Assembly: GCA_938084685.1 (NCBI GenBank)
Contig: CALKGE010000001.1
Location: 992,001-1,056,000, forward strand
Reading direction: 5' to 3'
Source of the DNA: an uncultured Pirellulaceae bacterium
GTDB taxonomy: Bacteria > Planctomycetota > Planctomycetia > Pirellulales > Pirellulaceae
Length of the DNA stretch: 64,000 bases
The notes beneath the pieces are model-generated. The model made no database searches. It saw only the letters and a program-made list of their open reading frames with translations, and was not told the DNA's origin. This document shows, in pieces, positions 29,011 to 37,569 of this stretch (its first letter is position 1; each line of letters begins with the position of its first letter). The position numbers and the translations under genes are program-made.

Positions 29011-32000
29011 ATGTGGAAAATCGTTTCGAGCCTGCTCCTGATGTTTTGTGTTTCACAAGGGGTCATCGCAAAAACAAAACTGAATTACGATCGCGATATC
29101 CGGCCCATTCTGAGTGAAACCTGCTTTGCATGTCATGGTCCGGACGAAAAGACCAGGCAGGCCGATTTTCGTCTGGATGTTGCCAATGATCATTTCCTGT
29201 TATTACTGAGCTCTGGAAATCCGCGTGAAAGTGAGTTGCTGCGGAGGATAACAACTAGCGATGAAGAGCTGAGAATGCCTCCGGCAAGTTCCAAAAAACA
29301 ACTTACCGTGGAGCAGATAGATAAGCTGACTCGCTGGATACAACAGGGCGGCGAGGTCCAGGGGCATTGGGCCTGGAATGTTCCTGTGAAACCAGCGCTC
29401 CCAAAAATCCAGAATAAACGTTGGGCTCAAAATGCGATTGACTTCTTTGTGAAAGACCGGCTGGACGAACAGCGGATGAAGCCATCTCCCCCAGCCAGCA
29501 AACGCACATTGATTCGTCGCGTCTCCCTGGATTTGCGAGGCTTACCTCCATCGATGGAGGAAGTGCAGCAGTTTCTCAATGATACGTCTGAGGGTGCCTA
29601 TGAAAAAATGGTGGATCGGATGCTGGCGTCCAGGCACTATGGAGAACGGATGGCGCAGGATTGGCTGGATCTATCTCGTTATGGTGATACCAATGGCTAC
29701 CATGCTGATAGCCATCGCGATATGTGGCTCTACCGGGACTACGTTATCAACGCGTTTAATGACAATAAGCCGTACGACAGATTCATCGTTGAAAACGTGG
29801 CCGGTGATTTGTTGCCCGACGTGAACCAGGAAACCAGAATTGCCTCGGGCTTCAACAGAAACGTCACTTTCAATGAAGAAGGAGGAGCTGATCCAGACGA
29901 ATTCTACGTCGCCTATGCGGTAGATCGAACCAATACGACGGGGCAGGTTTTTTTGGGACTTACCATAGGTTGTGCTCAGTGTCATGATCATAAGTATGAT
30001 CCGATCAGTCAGAAGGAGTACTACCAACTGTATGCGTTCTTCAACAGTGTTCAGGATGAAATCGGAGCCGGTGGAGCGTCCGGGTACCACAACAAACCAT
30101 TGCCCCCTTTGCTGAGGGTGGAGACGGAAGAGTACAAAGCGGAGCTTCAGCAATGGACTGAACAGGCCGCCAACCTGAAAAATCAACTTACTGAGCTTTC
30201 CAATTCGCTGAGGGAAGATCAACAACGTGTGGAGAAATCCTATCAGACCTGGTTAGCCGAGTTCCAGGAGGGCAAGATTACTCTCGATTCGTTCTCAGAT
30301 GAATTGCAGCTGTGGCTGGCTGCTGATGATATTAATGGGGACGGCGTGATTGACTCTGAACAGCCTTTTTCGCCAGAGGAAGAAGTGACCGTCTGGAAAG
30401 ATCGGTCCGTGCACGGTCGGGAAGCCAAAGCGACCGGTCGTCCAAAGTATACCGCCAAAGGCGTGCATGACCTGCCAGCCGTTCACCTGGATGGCAGCTC
30501 CGATTTCTTCAGGACTACCGACGGTGGTGAAAAACTGCATAGCGACTATACGATTGTCAGTGTGATTTCCTATGACAATCTGGCTGGTAACCAAATGCCG
30601 ATCATGTGGGGTAGCGAGGTCCAGGGAAAACGGCGGGCTATGTGGAAAGTTGCCGACACCAATCGGCTCAGTTTCAACGGCTACGCTGCCGATGTTGTAG
30701 GCACTCAGTCAGTCAGCTTAAACCAACCTCATATAGGACTAGTTTCGCAGGACCAGCAAAAGCGAATCCGTATTTACTTGAACGGGGAACCGGCAGGTGA
30801 AGGTACACCCGGAATTGTCTCCATAGCGGATCTGAATCCGAACCCAATTACGATTGGAGCTAATAACGCGGGGAACGAGAAGACCTACGGGTATTTTGCC
30901 GAGGTAATGATCTTTGATCGCATGTTATCGGATACGGAGCGTACGCGAGTTCTCCGGTATCTGTCTGCCAAATACAACATTGAGTCGAAGGTGTCGGCCT
31001 ATCCTGACGAGATCGCTCGGATTGGTGAAAAAGATCGTACGACATGGTCACCACAGGAATCCCAGAAAGTGTTTGATTACTTTCTGGAGAGGCAATACCT
31101 GACTACCAGTCCAGAAGTCCGGAAACTGGAGAACGCTTTCGCTGCTGCTAAGGATAAGATTGATTCCCTCCAGAGTACTCTGCCGACGACCATGGTGATG
31201 GTCCAAAAAAATGAACCGAATCCGGCCTATGTTTTAATGCGAGGTGATTTTCAGGCGCCAGGTGAACAAGTACTACCAGATGTCCCTTCGATTTTCCCGG
31301 AATTGTCCGAGCAGCATTCTGCAACCAGACTGGGATTGGCAAACTGGCTTACCGATGAGAATCATCCTCTGGTTAGCCGAGTGGTAGTGAATCGCCTGTG
31401 GAAACAGTTGTTTGGAACGGGGATTGTGAAAACACTTGGGGATCTGGGAACGCAGGGAGAACGTCCAAGTCATCCGGCGTTACTGGATTGGCTGGCTGTT
31501 GAGTTTGTGGAGAGTGGCTGGAATGTGAAAAGACTGCAGAAACAGATGCTGATGGCTGCGACCTACCAGCAGGACTCACAGTTCACAGGAGTGTACGACG
31601 AGGTTGATCCGGAAAATCGATTGTTATCGCGTGCTTCCCGATTTCGATTGTCTGCCGAGGAGATTCGTGACAACGCGTTGGCGATCAGTGGTTTATTGAC
31701 GGATAAGATAGGTGGTCCGAGTGTCAGGCCTTACCAGCCCGCCGAATACTACTCCGATAAAATTGGGCGAGGTTGGGATCAGAGTCGTGGAGAGGATTTG
31801 TATCGCCGCGGAATTTACACCTACTGGAGACGAACGACGGTCTATCCAGCATTCCAGATTTTTGATGCTCCAAGCCGTGAGTTTTGCACCGTCAATCGGC
31901 CACGGACTAATACTCCGCTGCAGGCGCTGGTGCTGATGAACGACCCTACCTACGTAGAAGCCGCTCGAGTATTTGCGCAGCGGATTTTAACCGAAGGAGG

Positions 32001-32268
32001 AGAATCCCTGAGAGCACGGCTTGATTTTGCTTTTCAGGTGGCGGTGGCAAGAGTACCTGAAGCCGAAGAACTTGAGGTGCTCGAACGTTTATATCAGCAA
32101 CAGCTGGACGTTTATACTCACGACAGTGAAGCAGCGAAGCAAATTGTGGCAGCGGGCGAGTCCCCGGTTCCAGCAGGACCAGCAGAATTAGATCAGACAG
32201 AACATGCGGTCTGGACGGCCCTGGCGAGCATCATTCTGAATCTGGATGAAACGGTGACCAGGGAGTAA
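29011..32268 (+). CDS. PSD1 family protein with an internal LamG-like module
   Basis: Exported protein of 1085 residues. The ATG at 29011 begins the signal peptide (MWKIVSSLLLMFCVSQGVIA); the reading from 28879 adds 44 residues without meaning. PSCyt1 has TCFACHGPDEKTRQADFRLD near residue 37, but its next loop (NDHFLLLLSSGNPRES) is shorter than usual. PSCyt2 has GERMAQDWLDLSRYGDTNGYH and CAQCHDHKYDP near 320. Residues about 425-660 are a LamG-like insert (LQLWLAADDINGDG, then GYFAEVMIFDRML). PSD1 follows (VVNRLWKQLFGTGI). The C-terminus NLDETVTRE differs from the NEFxYI group. First gene of a compact run to 40089; the next gene overlaps its stop by one base. Confidence 0.92.
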   Translation: MWKIVSSLLLMFCVSQGVIAKTKLNYDRDIRPILSETCFACHGPDEKTRQADFRLDVANDHFLLLLSSGNPRESELLRRITTSDEELRMPPASSKKQLTVEQIDKLTRWIQQGGEVQGHWAWNVPVKPALPKIQNKRWAQNAIDFFVKDRLDEQRMKPSPPASKRTLIRRVSLDLRGLPPSMEEVQQFLNDTSEGAYEKMVDRMLASRHYGERMAQDWLDLSRYGDTNGYHADSHRDMWLYRDYVINAFNDNKPYDRFIVENVAGDLLPDVNQETRIASGFNRNVTFNEEGGADPDEFYVAYAVDRTNTTGQVFLGLTIGCAQCHDHKYDPISQKEYYQLYAFFNSVQDEIGAGGASGYHNKPLPPLLRVETEEYKAELQQWTEQAANLKNQLTELSNSLREDQQRVEKSYQTWLAEFQEGKITLDSFSDELQLWLAADDINGDGVIDSEQPFSPEEEVTVWKDRSVHGREAKATGRPKYTAKGVHDLPAVHLDGSSDFFRTTDGGEKLHSDYTIVSVISYDNLAGNQMPIMWGSEVQGKRRAMWKVADTNRLSFNGYAADVVGTQSVSLNQPHIGLVSQDQQKRIRIYLNGEPAGEGTPGIVSIADLNPNPITIGANNAGNEKTYGYFAEVMIFDRMLSDTERTRVLRYLSAKYNIESKVSAYPDEIARIGEKDRTTWSPQESQKVFDYFLERQYLTTSPEVRKLENAFAAAKDKIDSLQSTLPTTMVMVQKNEPNPAYVLMRGDFQAPGEQVLPDVPSIFPELSEQHSATRLGLANWLTDENHPLVSRVVVNRLWKQLFGTGIVKTLGDLGTQGERPSHPALLDWLAVEFVESGWNVKRLQKQMLMAATYQQDSQFTGVYDEVDPENRLLSRASRFRLSAEEIRDNALAISGLLTDKIGGPSVRPYQPAEYYSDKIGRGWDQSRGEDLYRRGIYTYWRRTTVYPAFQIFDAPSREFCTVNRPRTNTPLQALVLMNDPTYVEAARVFAQRILTEGGESLRARLDFAFQVAVARVPEAEELEVLERLYQQQLDVYTHDSEAAKQIVAAGESPVPAGPAELDQTEHAVWTALASIILNLDETVTRE

Positions 32269-33692
32269 TGGGAATGCAGAATTCAGTCCGAGAACAAACA
32301 CGCAGGAATTTCCTTACCCGAACGTCGCTTGGTTTAGGTGCCCTGGCAACAGCATCCATTGCTCAGAATAGTGACCTGCTTGCCCGGCATCGTCATAGCA
32401 AGCCCGCGCGTGCTTTGCATCATCAGCCAAAAGCAAAACGGGTTATCTACCTGCATATGTCAGGTGGTCCGTCTCATTTGGATACGTTCGATAACAAACC
32501 CCAAATGCAAAAACATCATGGTCAGCCGTTGCCACCTTCGGTGATTGGAAAACAGAGACTGACGACGATGACGCGCGAGCAGGCCAAATTACTGGTGGCT
32601 GCAACGCAGCAGCAATGGGGCAGGTATGGCGAGTGTGGGATGGAGATGAATTCTGCATTCAAGGAGATCTCGACCATTGCCGATGATATGTGCCTCATGA
32701 AGAGTGTCCACTCGACCCCGATTAACCATGACCCGGCGGTCACATTTTTGCAGACAGGCAGTCCGCTTTCGGGGCGGCCATGTCTGGGATCCTGGTTAAG
32801 TTACGGGTTAGGTAGCGAGAACAAGGATCTGCCAGAATTTGTTGTCTTGTTGTCCAACGGTGGACAGCCCGTTCCGTCCCGTTATTGGCACAATGGATTT
32901 TTGCCGAGTCGTCACCAAGGAGTGCAGTTCCAGTCCTCAGGCGACCCAGTCCTCTACCTGTCGAATCCCCAGGGGATAGACGACCGGAATCGAAAAAGGC
33001 TGGTGACCGGCATTAATGACCTCAATCAACTCAGGCAGAAACAGGTTGGTGATCCGGAAATCGAAGCCCGTATAAATGCCTACGAATTGGCGTATCGTAT
33101 GCAGTCGTCTGTTCCCGAATTGATGGATATCAGTCGGGAATCCCAGCAGACTCTGGAGGCTTACGGGGCGACTCCGGGAGCGACCAGTTTTGCCAACAAC
33201 TGCTTGCTTGCTCGACGGTTGGCAGAAGCTGGAGTTCGATTTGTTCAGCTGTATGATCGTGGTTGGGATCATCACGCCGACGTGACGACGAACATTAAGA
33301 ATAAGATTGGTCAGGTGGATAAAGCTTGCGCCGCGTTGGTCAAGGATTTGAAACAACGAGGGTTACTGGATGATACGCTTGTAATTTGGGGTGGCGAATT
33401 TGGGCGCACCAGCTACGGTCAGGATCGTGGAAAATCCTACGGCCGAGATCATCACCCTAACTGCTTCAGTCTCTGGATGGCTGGTGGAGGAGTCAAGAGA
33501 GGCGTCACGATTGGTGAAACCGATGACTTTGGCTACAACGTTGCTCAAGACAAAGTTGAAGTGCATGACCTGCATGCCACGATGCTCCATCTATTGGGCA
33601 TCGATCATGAGCGTTTGACCTACAAATTCAAAGGACGCGACTTCCGCCTCACCGATGTGGCCGGCCAGATCGTGCAGGCGGCTATTGCGTAA
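32268..33692 (+). CDS. DUF1501 protein, GRDHH type, Tat-exported
   Basis: Product of 474 residues with a twin-arginine signal (TRRNFLTRTSLGLGALATAS). Motifs: MSGGPSHLDTFDNKP, INHDPAVTFLQTG, GEFGRTSYG, YGRDHHPNCF and HDLHATMLHLLGIDH. The final His in GRDHH replaces the Asn of the GRDHN group. Its ATG overlaps the stop of the PSD1 gene (TAATG), so translation is probably coupled. The next PSD1 ATG follows 16 bases after its stop. Confidence 0.92.
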   Translation: MGMQNSVREQTRRNFLTRTSLGLGALATASIAQNSDLLARHRHSKPARALHHQPKAKRVIYLHMSGGPSHLDTFDNKPQMQKHHGQPLPPSVIGKQRLTTMTREQAKLLVAATQQQWGRYGECGMEMNSAFKEISTIADDMCLMKSVHSTPINHDPAVTFLQTGSPLSGRPCLGSWLSYGLGSENKDLPEFVVLLSNGGQPVPSRYWHNGFLPSRHQGVQFQSSGDPVLYLSNPQGIDDRNRKRLVTGINDLNQLRQKQVGDPEIEARINAYELAYRMQSSVPELMDISRESQQTLEAYGATPGATSFANNCLLARRLAEAGVRFVQLYDRGWDHHADVTTNIKNKIGQVDKACAALVKDLKQRGLLDDTLVIWGGEFGRTSYGQDRGKSYGRDHHPNCFSLWMAGGGVKRGVTIGETDDFGYNVAQDKVEVHDLHATMLHLLGIDHERLTYKFKGRDFRLTDVAGQIVQAAIA

Positions 33693-33708
33693 TCAACCCC
33701 ACCCACTG

Positions 33709-36132
33709 ATGCGATATCTGCTGGCGATTTGTATCGTAGCCGGAGTTCAGTTGGCAGCCCACGGTCAGAGCGTTTCCTTTGATCGAGATGTTCTGCCTTT
33801 ACTGCAGGCCAAATGTTTTCGTTGTCATAACGGGCAACGAGCCGAAGGAGGCTTGCGACTCGACCGTCGAGATTCCGTTCTGAAAGGTGGCGACAGTGGT
33901 CGTATTCTGATTTCGGGAAATGCCGCAGATTCACTGCTGTTAGAGCGGATCAAGTCTTCGGATGAGTCGTTGCGTATGCCTCAGGAAGCGGCACAGCTTT
34001 CCGCCGCTGAAACCGGGACAATTGCTCGCTGGATCGAACAGGGAATCCGAGGGTTAAGGGATGTGAAGCAGACCGAGCACTGGGCTTTTCAGCCCATTCG
34101 AACTCCTTCACTACCCACAATTAAAGACTCGACCTGGCCGCGAAATGCAATTGATGTCTTCGTTTTGGCTCGGATGGAACAAGCAGGCCTGAAACCAGCT
34201 CCGCGCGCATCCCGAGTTCAACTTCTTCGACGTCTCTTCTTCGACTTGCTGGGCGTTCCTCCAACCATTCGGGAGGTGGAGGATTTTGAGTCTGATGAGA
34301 GTGAAAATGCCTATCAGCAGCTGGTGGATCGACTTCTGAGTGATCCTCGTTTCGGTGAACGTTGGGGGCGACACTGGTTGGATCTGGCCCGCTATGCAGA
34401 TAGCGCAGGTTATGAAGCAGACCTGCCAAGAAAAATCTGGCACTATCGTGATTGGGTGATTCGCGCTTTTAATCAGGATAAACCGATTACCGACTTCGTC
34501 GTTGAACAGATCGGAGGAGATCTGTTGCCAGAGGTAACCCGCGAGACCCGCATCGCCTCCGGGTTTCACTGTAATGCCATGTTGGATGGCGGTGTTCGAG
34601 AGCAGGCGGTGCTTGACCGGGTTAACTCGACCGGCGCGGTGTTTCTGGGGTTGACGCTTGAGTGTGCTCAATGTCATGACCACAAAACGGATCCTGTAAC
34701 CCAAAAAGAATACTATCAGCTGTACGCCTTCTTTCATGGTGCCAGTGCCGTCGAGTTCGATCTGAGTTCTCCAGAACTGAAAAGTCGAATTGCTGGAGTC
34801 GACGAGCAACTGCAAACCTGTAATCAACGACTGGCTGAGATTGACGCGAAGATCAAAGAGCATTTGAATAGTCTGGTCGCAGCAGCCTTGCAGGATCCGG
34901 ATGGAATTGATGCTGCTATTCTGACGTTACTCAAGATACCCGCTCCACAACGTAGCGAAGCGGACGTGGCACAGCTTGAGTCCTATTTTCAGAGTAAAGA
35001 CTCGCAGCGAAAGCAACTTGCAGCTCGACGCGATGAACTACAAAAACAGCGACCGGATTCAGATACGACGCTCGTATTCGCTCAGGACAATCGCCCGACG
35101 CATATTTTTGTCCGCGGGAATCCAAGGCAACTGGGCGAACAGGTGCAATCAGGCACGCCCTCTTTTTTGCCGCCGATCCAGTCGGATCATCAAGCAAGTG
35201 AAGCTTCGAATCGTGTCGCACTAGGGCAATGGCTGGTGGCACACGAGAATCCACTGTTTGCTCGTGTGATGATAAATCGGATCTGGATGAGGTTACTGGG
35301 CAATGCGATCGTGGAATCCGAAAATGACTTCGGAGTACAAACGGCTCGGCCAATCCATTGGATGCTGTTGGATCATTTGGCGACGGTACTGCAGCAGGAA
35401 GACAGCTTTAAGGGGGTGATCCGCTCGATTGTGAATTCAGCCGTCTACCAGCAGTCTTCCCATTTCAAATTTCGTACCAGTGATGGCGACGGACTGTTTC
35501 AGGGACAACGGCGGTTTCGCCTGGAAGTGGAAGCCTTGAGGGATAATGCCCTGGCTGTTTCCGGATTGCTGGAAAACGAAATTGGGGGACCGAGTGTTTT
35601 CCCCCCTCAACCATCCGGCGTTCTGGATTTTCGTGCTACGCCTGCCACCTGGACGGAAAGTCAGGGGGCGGATCGTTACCGCCGAGGTATGTACACTTAT
35701 ATTTGGCGGCTGACTCCGCATCCCCTGACTTCGATTTTTGACGGCCCGGATTTAACCACTTCGTGTACCAGACGAACCCGTTCAAATGTCGCGCTTCAAT
35801 CACTGGCGCTGCTGAATGATCCGATCTTTGTCGAAGCCGCTCAGGCTCTGGCGCAGCGAGTGTTACTGGTGCATGACAGCACAGAAGACAGACTCGCATG
35901 GCTCTTCAGCACGGCACTGAATCGAAATATACGAGAAGATGAACAGCAGATTCTGGAACAACTTTTGACGGAGCAGCGATTGATCTTCCAGCACGATGCG
36001 ACTGCCGCCAGCCTTGCTGTTGGAAAGTTCGCTCTGCAGCAAGAGCATACGGTAAGCCTTCACGAGCAGGCAGCCTGGGTGGCGGTCTGCCGAACCATGA
36101 TGAATCTTGATGAGTTTATAATGCGGGAATGA
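33709..36132 (+). CDS. PSD1 family protein, short form without added module
   Basis: Exported protein of 807 residues from the ATG at 33709, which starts the signal peptide (MRYLLAICIVAGVQLAAHG); the reading from 33655 lies inside the upstream gene and is rejected. PSCyt1 has KCFRCHNGQRAEGGLRLD near residue 35; PSCyt2 has GERWGRHWLDLARYADSAGYE and CAQCHDHKTDP; PSD1 has MINRIWMRLLGNAI and SENDFGVQTARPIHW. The C-terminus NLDEFIMRE belongs to the same group as the PSD1 protein at 29011. No sugar-binding insert. Overlaps the next DUF1501 gene by 4 bases (ATGA). Confidence 0.92.
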   Translation: MRYLLAICIVAGVQLAAHGQSVSFDRDVLPLLQAKCFRCHNGQRAEGGLRLDRRDSVLKGGDSGRILISGNAADSLLLERIKSSDESLRMPQEAAQLSAAETGTIARWIEQGIRGLRDVKQTEHWAFQPIRTPSLPTIKDSTWPRNAIDVFVLARMEQAGLKPAPRASRVQLLRRLFFDLLGVPPTIREVEDFESDESENAYQQLVDRLLSDPRFGERWGRHWLDLARYADSAGYEADLPRKIWHYRDWVIRAFNQDKPITDFVVEQIGGDLLPEVTRETRIASGFHCNAMLDGGVREQAVLDRVNSTGAVFLGLTLECAQCHDHKTDPVTQKEYYQLYAFFHGASAVEFDLSSPELKSRIAGVDEQLQTCNQRLAEIDAKIKEHLNSLVAAALQDPDGIDAAILTLLKIPAPQRSEADVAQLESYFQSKDSQRKQLAARRDELQKQRPDSDTTLVFAQDNRPTHIFVRGNPRQLGEQVQSGTPSFLPPIQSDHQASEASNRVALGQWLVAHENPLFARVMINRIWMRLLGNAIVESENDFGVQTARPIHWMLLDHLATVLQQEDSFKGVIRSIVNSAVYQQSSHFKFRTSDGDGLFQGQRRFRLEVEALRDNALAVSGLLENEIGGPSVFPPQPSGVLDFRATPATWTESQGADRYRRGMYTYIWRLTPHPLTSIFDGPDLTTSCTRRTRSNVALQSLALLNDPIFVEAAQALAQRVLLVHDSTEDRLAWLFSTALNRNIREDEQQILEQLLTEQRLIFQHDATAASLAVGKFALQQEHTVSLHEQAAWVAVCRTMMNLDEFIMRE

Positions 36133-37556
36133 TGAAACGTACTATGACTGAATTCATGAATCATCGGCGCCAGTTTTTTAAGGAGAATGCTCTAGCAGTT
36201 GCATCTCTGGCATGGCCCTCAATGCTGGCGGCAGAAGGTTTGGGCGATGAGACGGTGAGTGCTCCAAAACTCCATCATCAGCCAACAGCGAAGAACGTCA
36301 TTTTTATGTGTCAGATTGGAGCGCCCAGCCAGTTTGACCTGTTTGATCCAAAGCCGGTTCTCAATCAGCGCGACGGCGAAGAGTTACCTCAGTCATTTCT
36401 GGATCGTGTCGAGTTTGCTCAGATCAAGGAAGCCAAACCGAGACTGATGGGGACGCCGTACAAGTTCACTCAGCACGGAGAGAGTGGACAATGGGTTTCC
36501 GAGTTGATGCCGTATACAGCTGGAATCGTCGATGACCTTGCTTTTGTTCATACCTGTCAGGCCGAAGATCAGAATCATATGTTCGCTGAGTTACATATGA
36601 ACACGGGGTGGCGACGGTTTGGTAGGCCGAGTCTGGGAAGTTGGGTTTTATACGGCTTAGGCTCTGAATCAAAAAACCTGCCTGGATTCATGGTTTTGCG
36701 GTCCGGTATGCATCCGCGAAGCAAAGGCGCCAACTTTGGCCATGGATTTTTGCCAGGGACAATGCAAGGGACTCCTCTGCAAACCAATGGGCCGCCGATT
36801 CTCAATCTGAAATCACCGGACGGATTTTCCCGGGAAAGTCAGGCGGCCACGGTTCGGGCCGTCAACGAATTGAACCGATTGAAACAGCGGGAAAATCCTG
36901 ATCCTGATATTGAGACAAGAATAGCCAACTATGAACTGGCATTTCGAATGCAATCCAGCGCCCCGGAACTTCTGGATTTGTCAGGTGAAACGCAGGAGAC
37001 GTTAGCGCTTTATGGAATTAAAGATCCAGGTCAACCTTCTTATGCACGCAATTGCCTGCTTGCCAGACGACTAGTGCAGCGTGGTGTTCGCTTTGTTGAA
37101 CTGTTTCATGGTGATTGGGACCATCATACGAGTATTTATCAACGATTGCCGGGTGAGTGTCAGACGACAGATCAGGCATCGGCAGCGTTGGTTCTCGATT
37201 TGAAACGACTGGGGCTGCTGAAAGATACACTGGTGATCTGGGGTGGAGAATTTGGACGGTCTTCCGTAGCTCAAAAAAGCCAAAAACCGGGTGAACCTGT
37301 CGGGCGGGATCATCATGTGGAAGCATTTACCATGTGGTTTGCAGGTGGCGGTGTTTCGCAAGGCAAATCGATTGGTGAAACGGATGATATTGGTTTCGAT
37401 GCGACAACAGATCGTTGGCATATCCATGATTTGCATGCCACAATGTTGCATGCTCTGGGTTTGGATCATAAACGCCTCACCTACCGGCATCAGGGGCGGG
37501 ACTACCGTCTCACCGATGTTCATGGAAATGTAAAGCGAGAGTTGTTTGCAAGCTAA
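36129..37556 (+). CDS. DUF1501 protein, GRDHH type, Tat-exported
   Basis: Product of 475 residues. The start ATG at 36129 overlaps the PSD1 stop (ATGA); a later in-frame ATG just before NHRRQFF would still keep the twin-arginine signal (HRRQFFKENALAVASLAW). The first metal-site motif is QIGAPSQFDLFDPKP, with Ala where the others have Gly. Later motifs: GEFGRSS, VGRDHHVEAF and HDLHATMLHALGLDH. Operon partner of the preceding PSD1 gene. Confidence 0.92.
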   Translation: MMKRTMTEFMNHRRQFFKENALAVASLAWPSMLAAEGLGDETVSAPKLHHQPTAKNVIFMCQIGAPSQFDLFDPKPVLNQRDGEELPQSFLDRVEFAQIKEAKPRLMGTPYKFTQHGESGQWVSELMPYTAGIVDDLAFVHTCQAEDQNHMFAELHMNTGWRRFGRPSLGSWVLYGLGSESKNLPGFMVLRSGMHPRSKGANFGHGFLPGTMQGTPLQTNGPPILNLKSPDGFSRESQAATVRAVNELNRLKQRENPDPDIETRIANYELAFRMQSSAPELLDLSGETQETLALYGIKDPGQPSYARNCLLARRLVQRGVRFVELFHGDWDHHTSIYQRLPGECQTTDQASAALVLDLKRLGLLKDTLVIWGGEFGRSSVAQKSQKPGEPVGRDHHVEAFTMWFAGGGVSQGKSIGETDDIGFDATTDRWHIHDLHATMLHALGLDHKRLTYRHQGRDYRLTDVHGNVKRELFAS

Positions 37557-37557
37557 A

Positions 37558-37563
37558 AAGGAA
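37558..37563 (+). promoter_or_regulatory. Ribosome binding site that decides the sulfatase start
   Basis: AAGGAA lies 6 bases before the ATG at 37570. It favours that start over the in-frame ATG at 37546, which lies inside the upstream DUF1501 gene and would precede the signal peptide with polar residues. Clear Shine-Dalgarno sequences are uncommon in this window. Confidence 0.6.
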
Positions 37564-37569
37564 TTGAAA

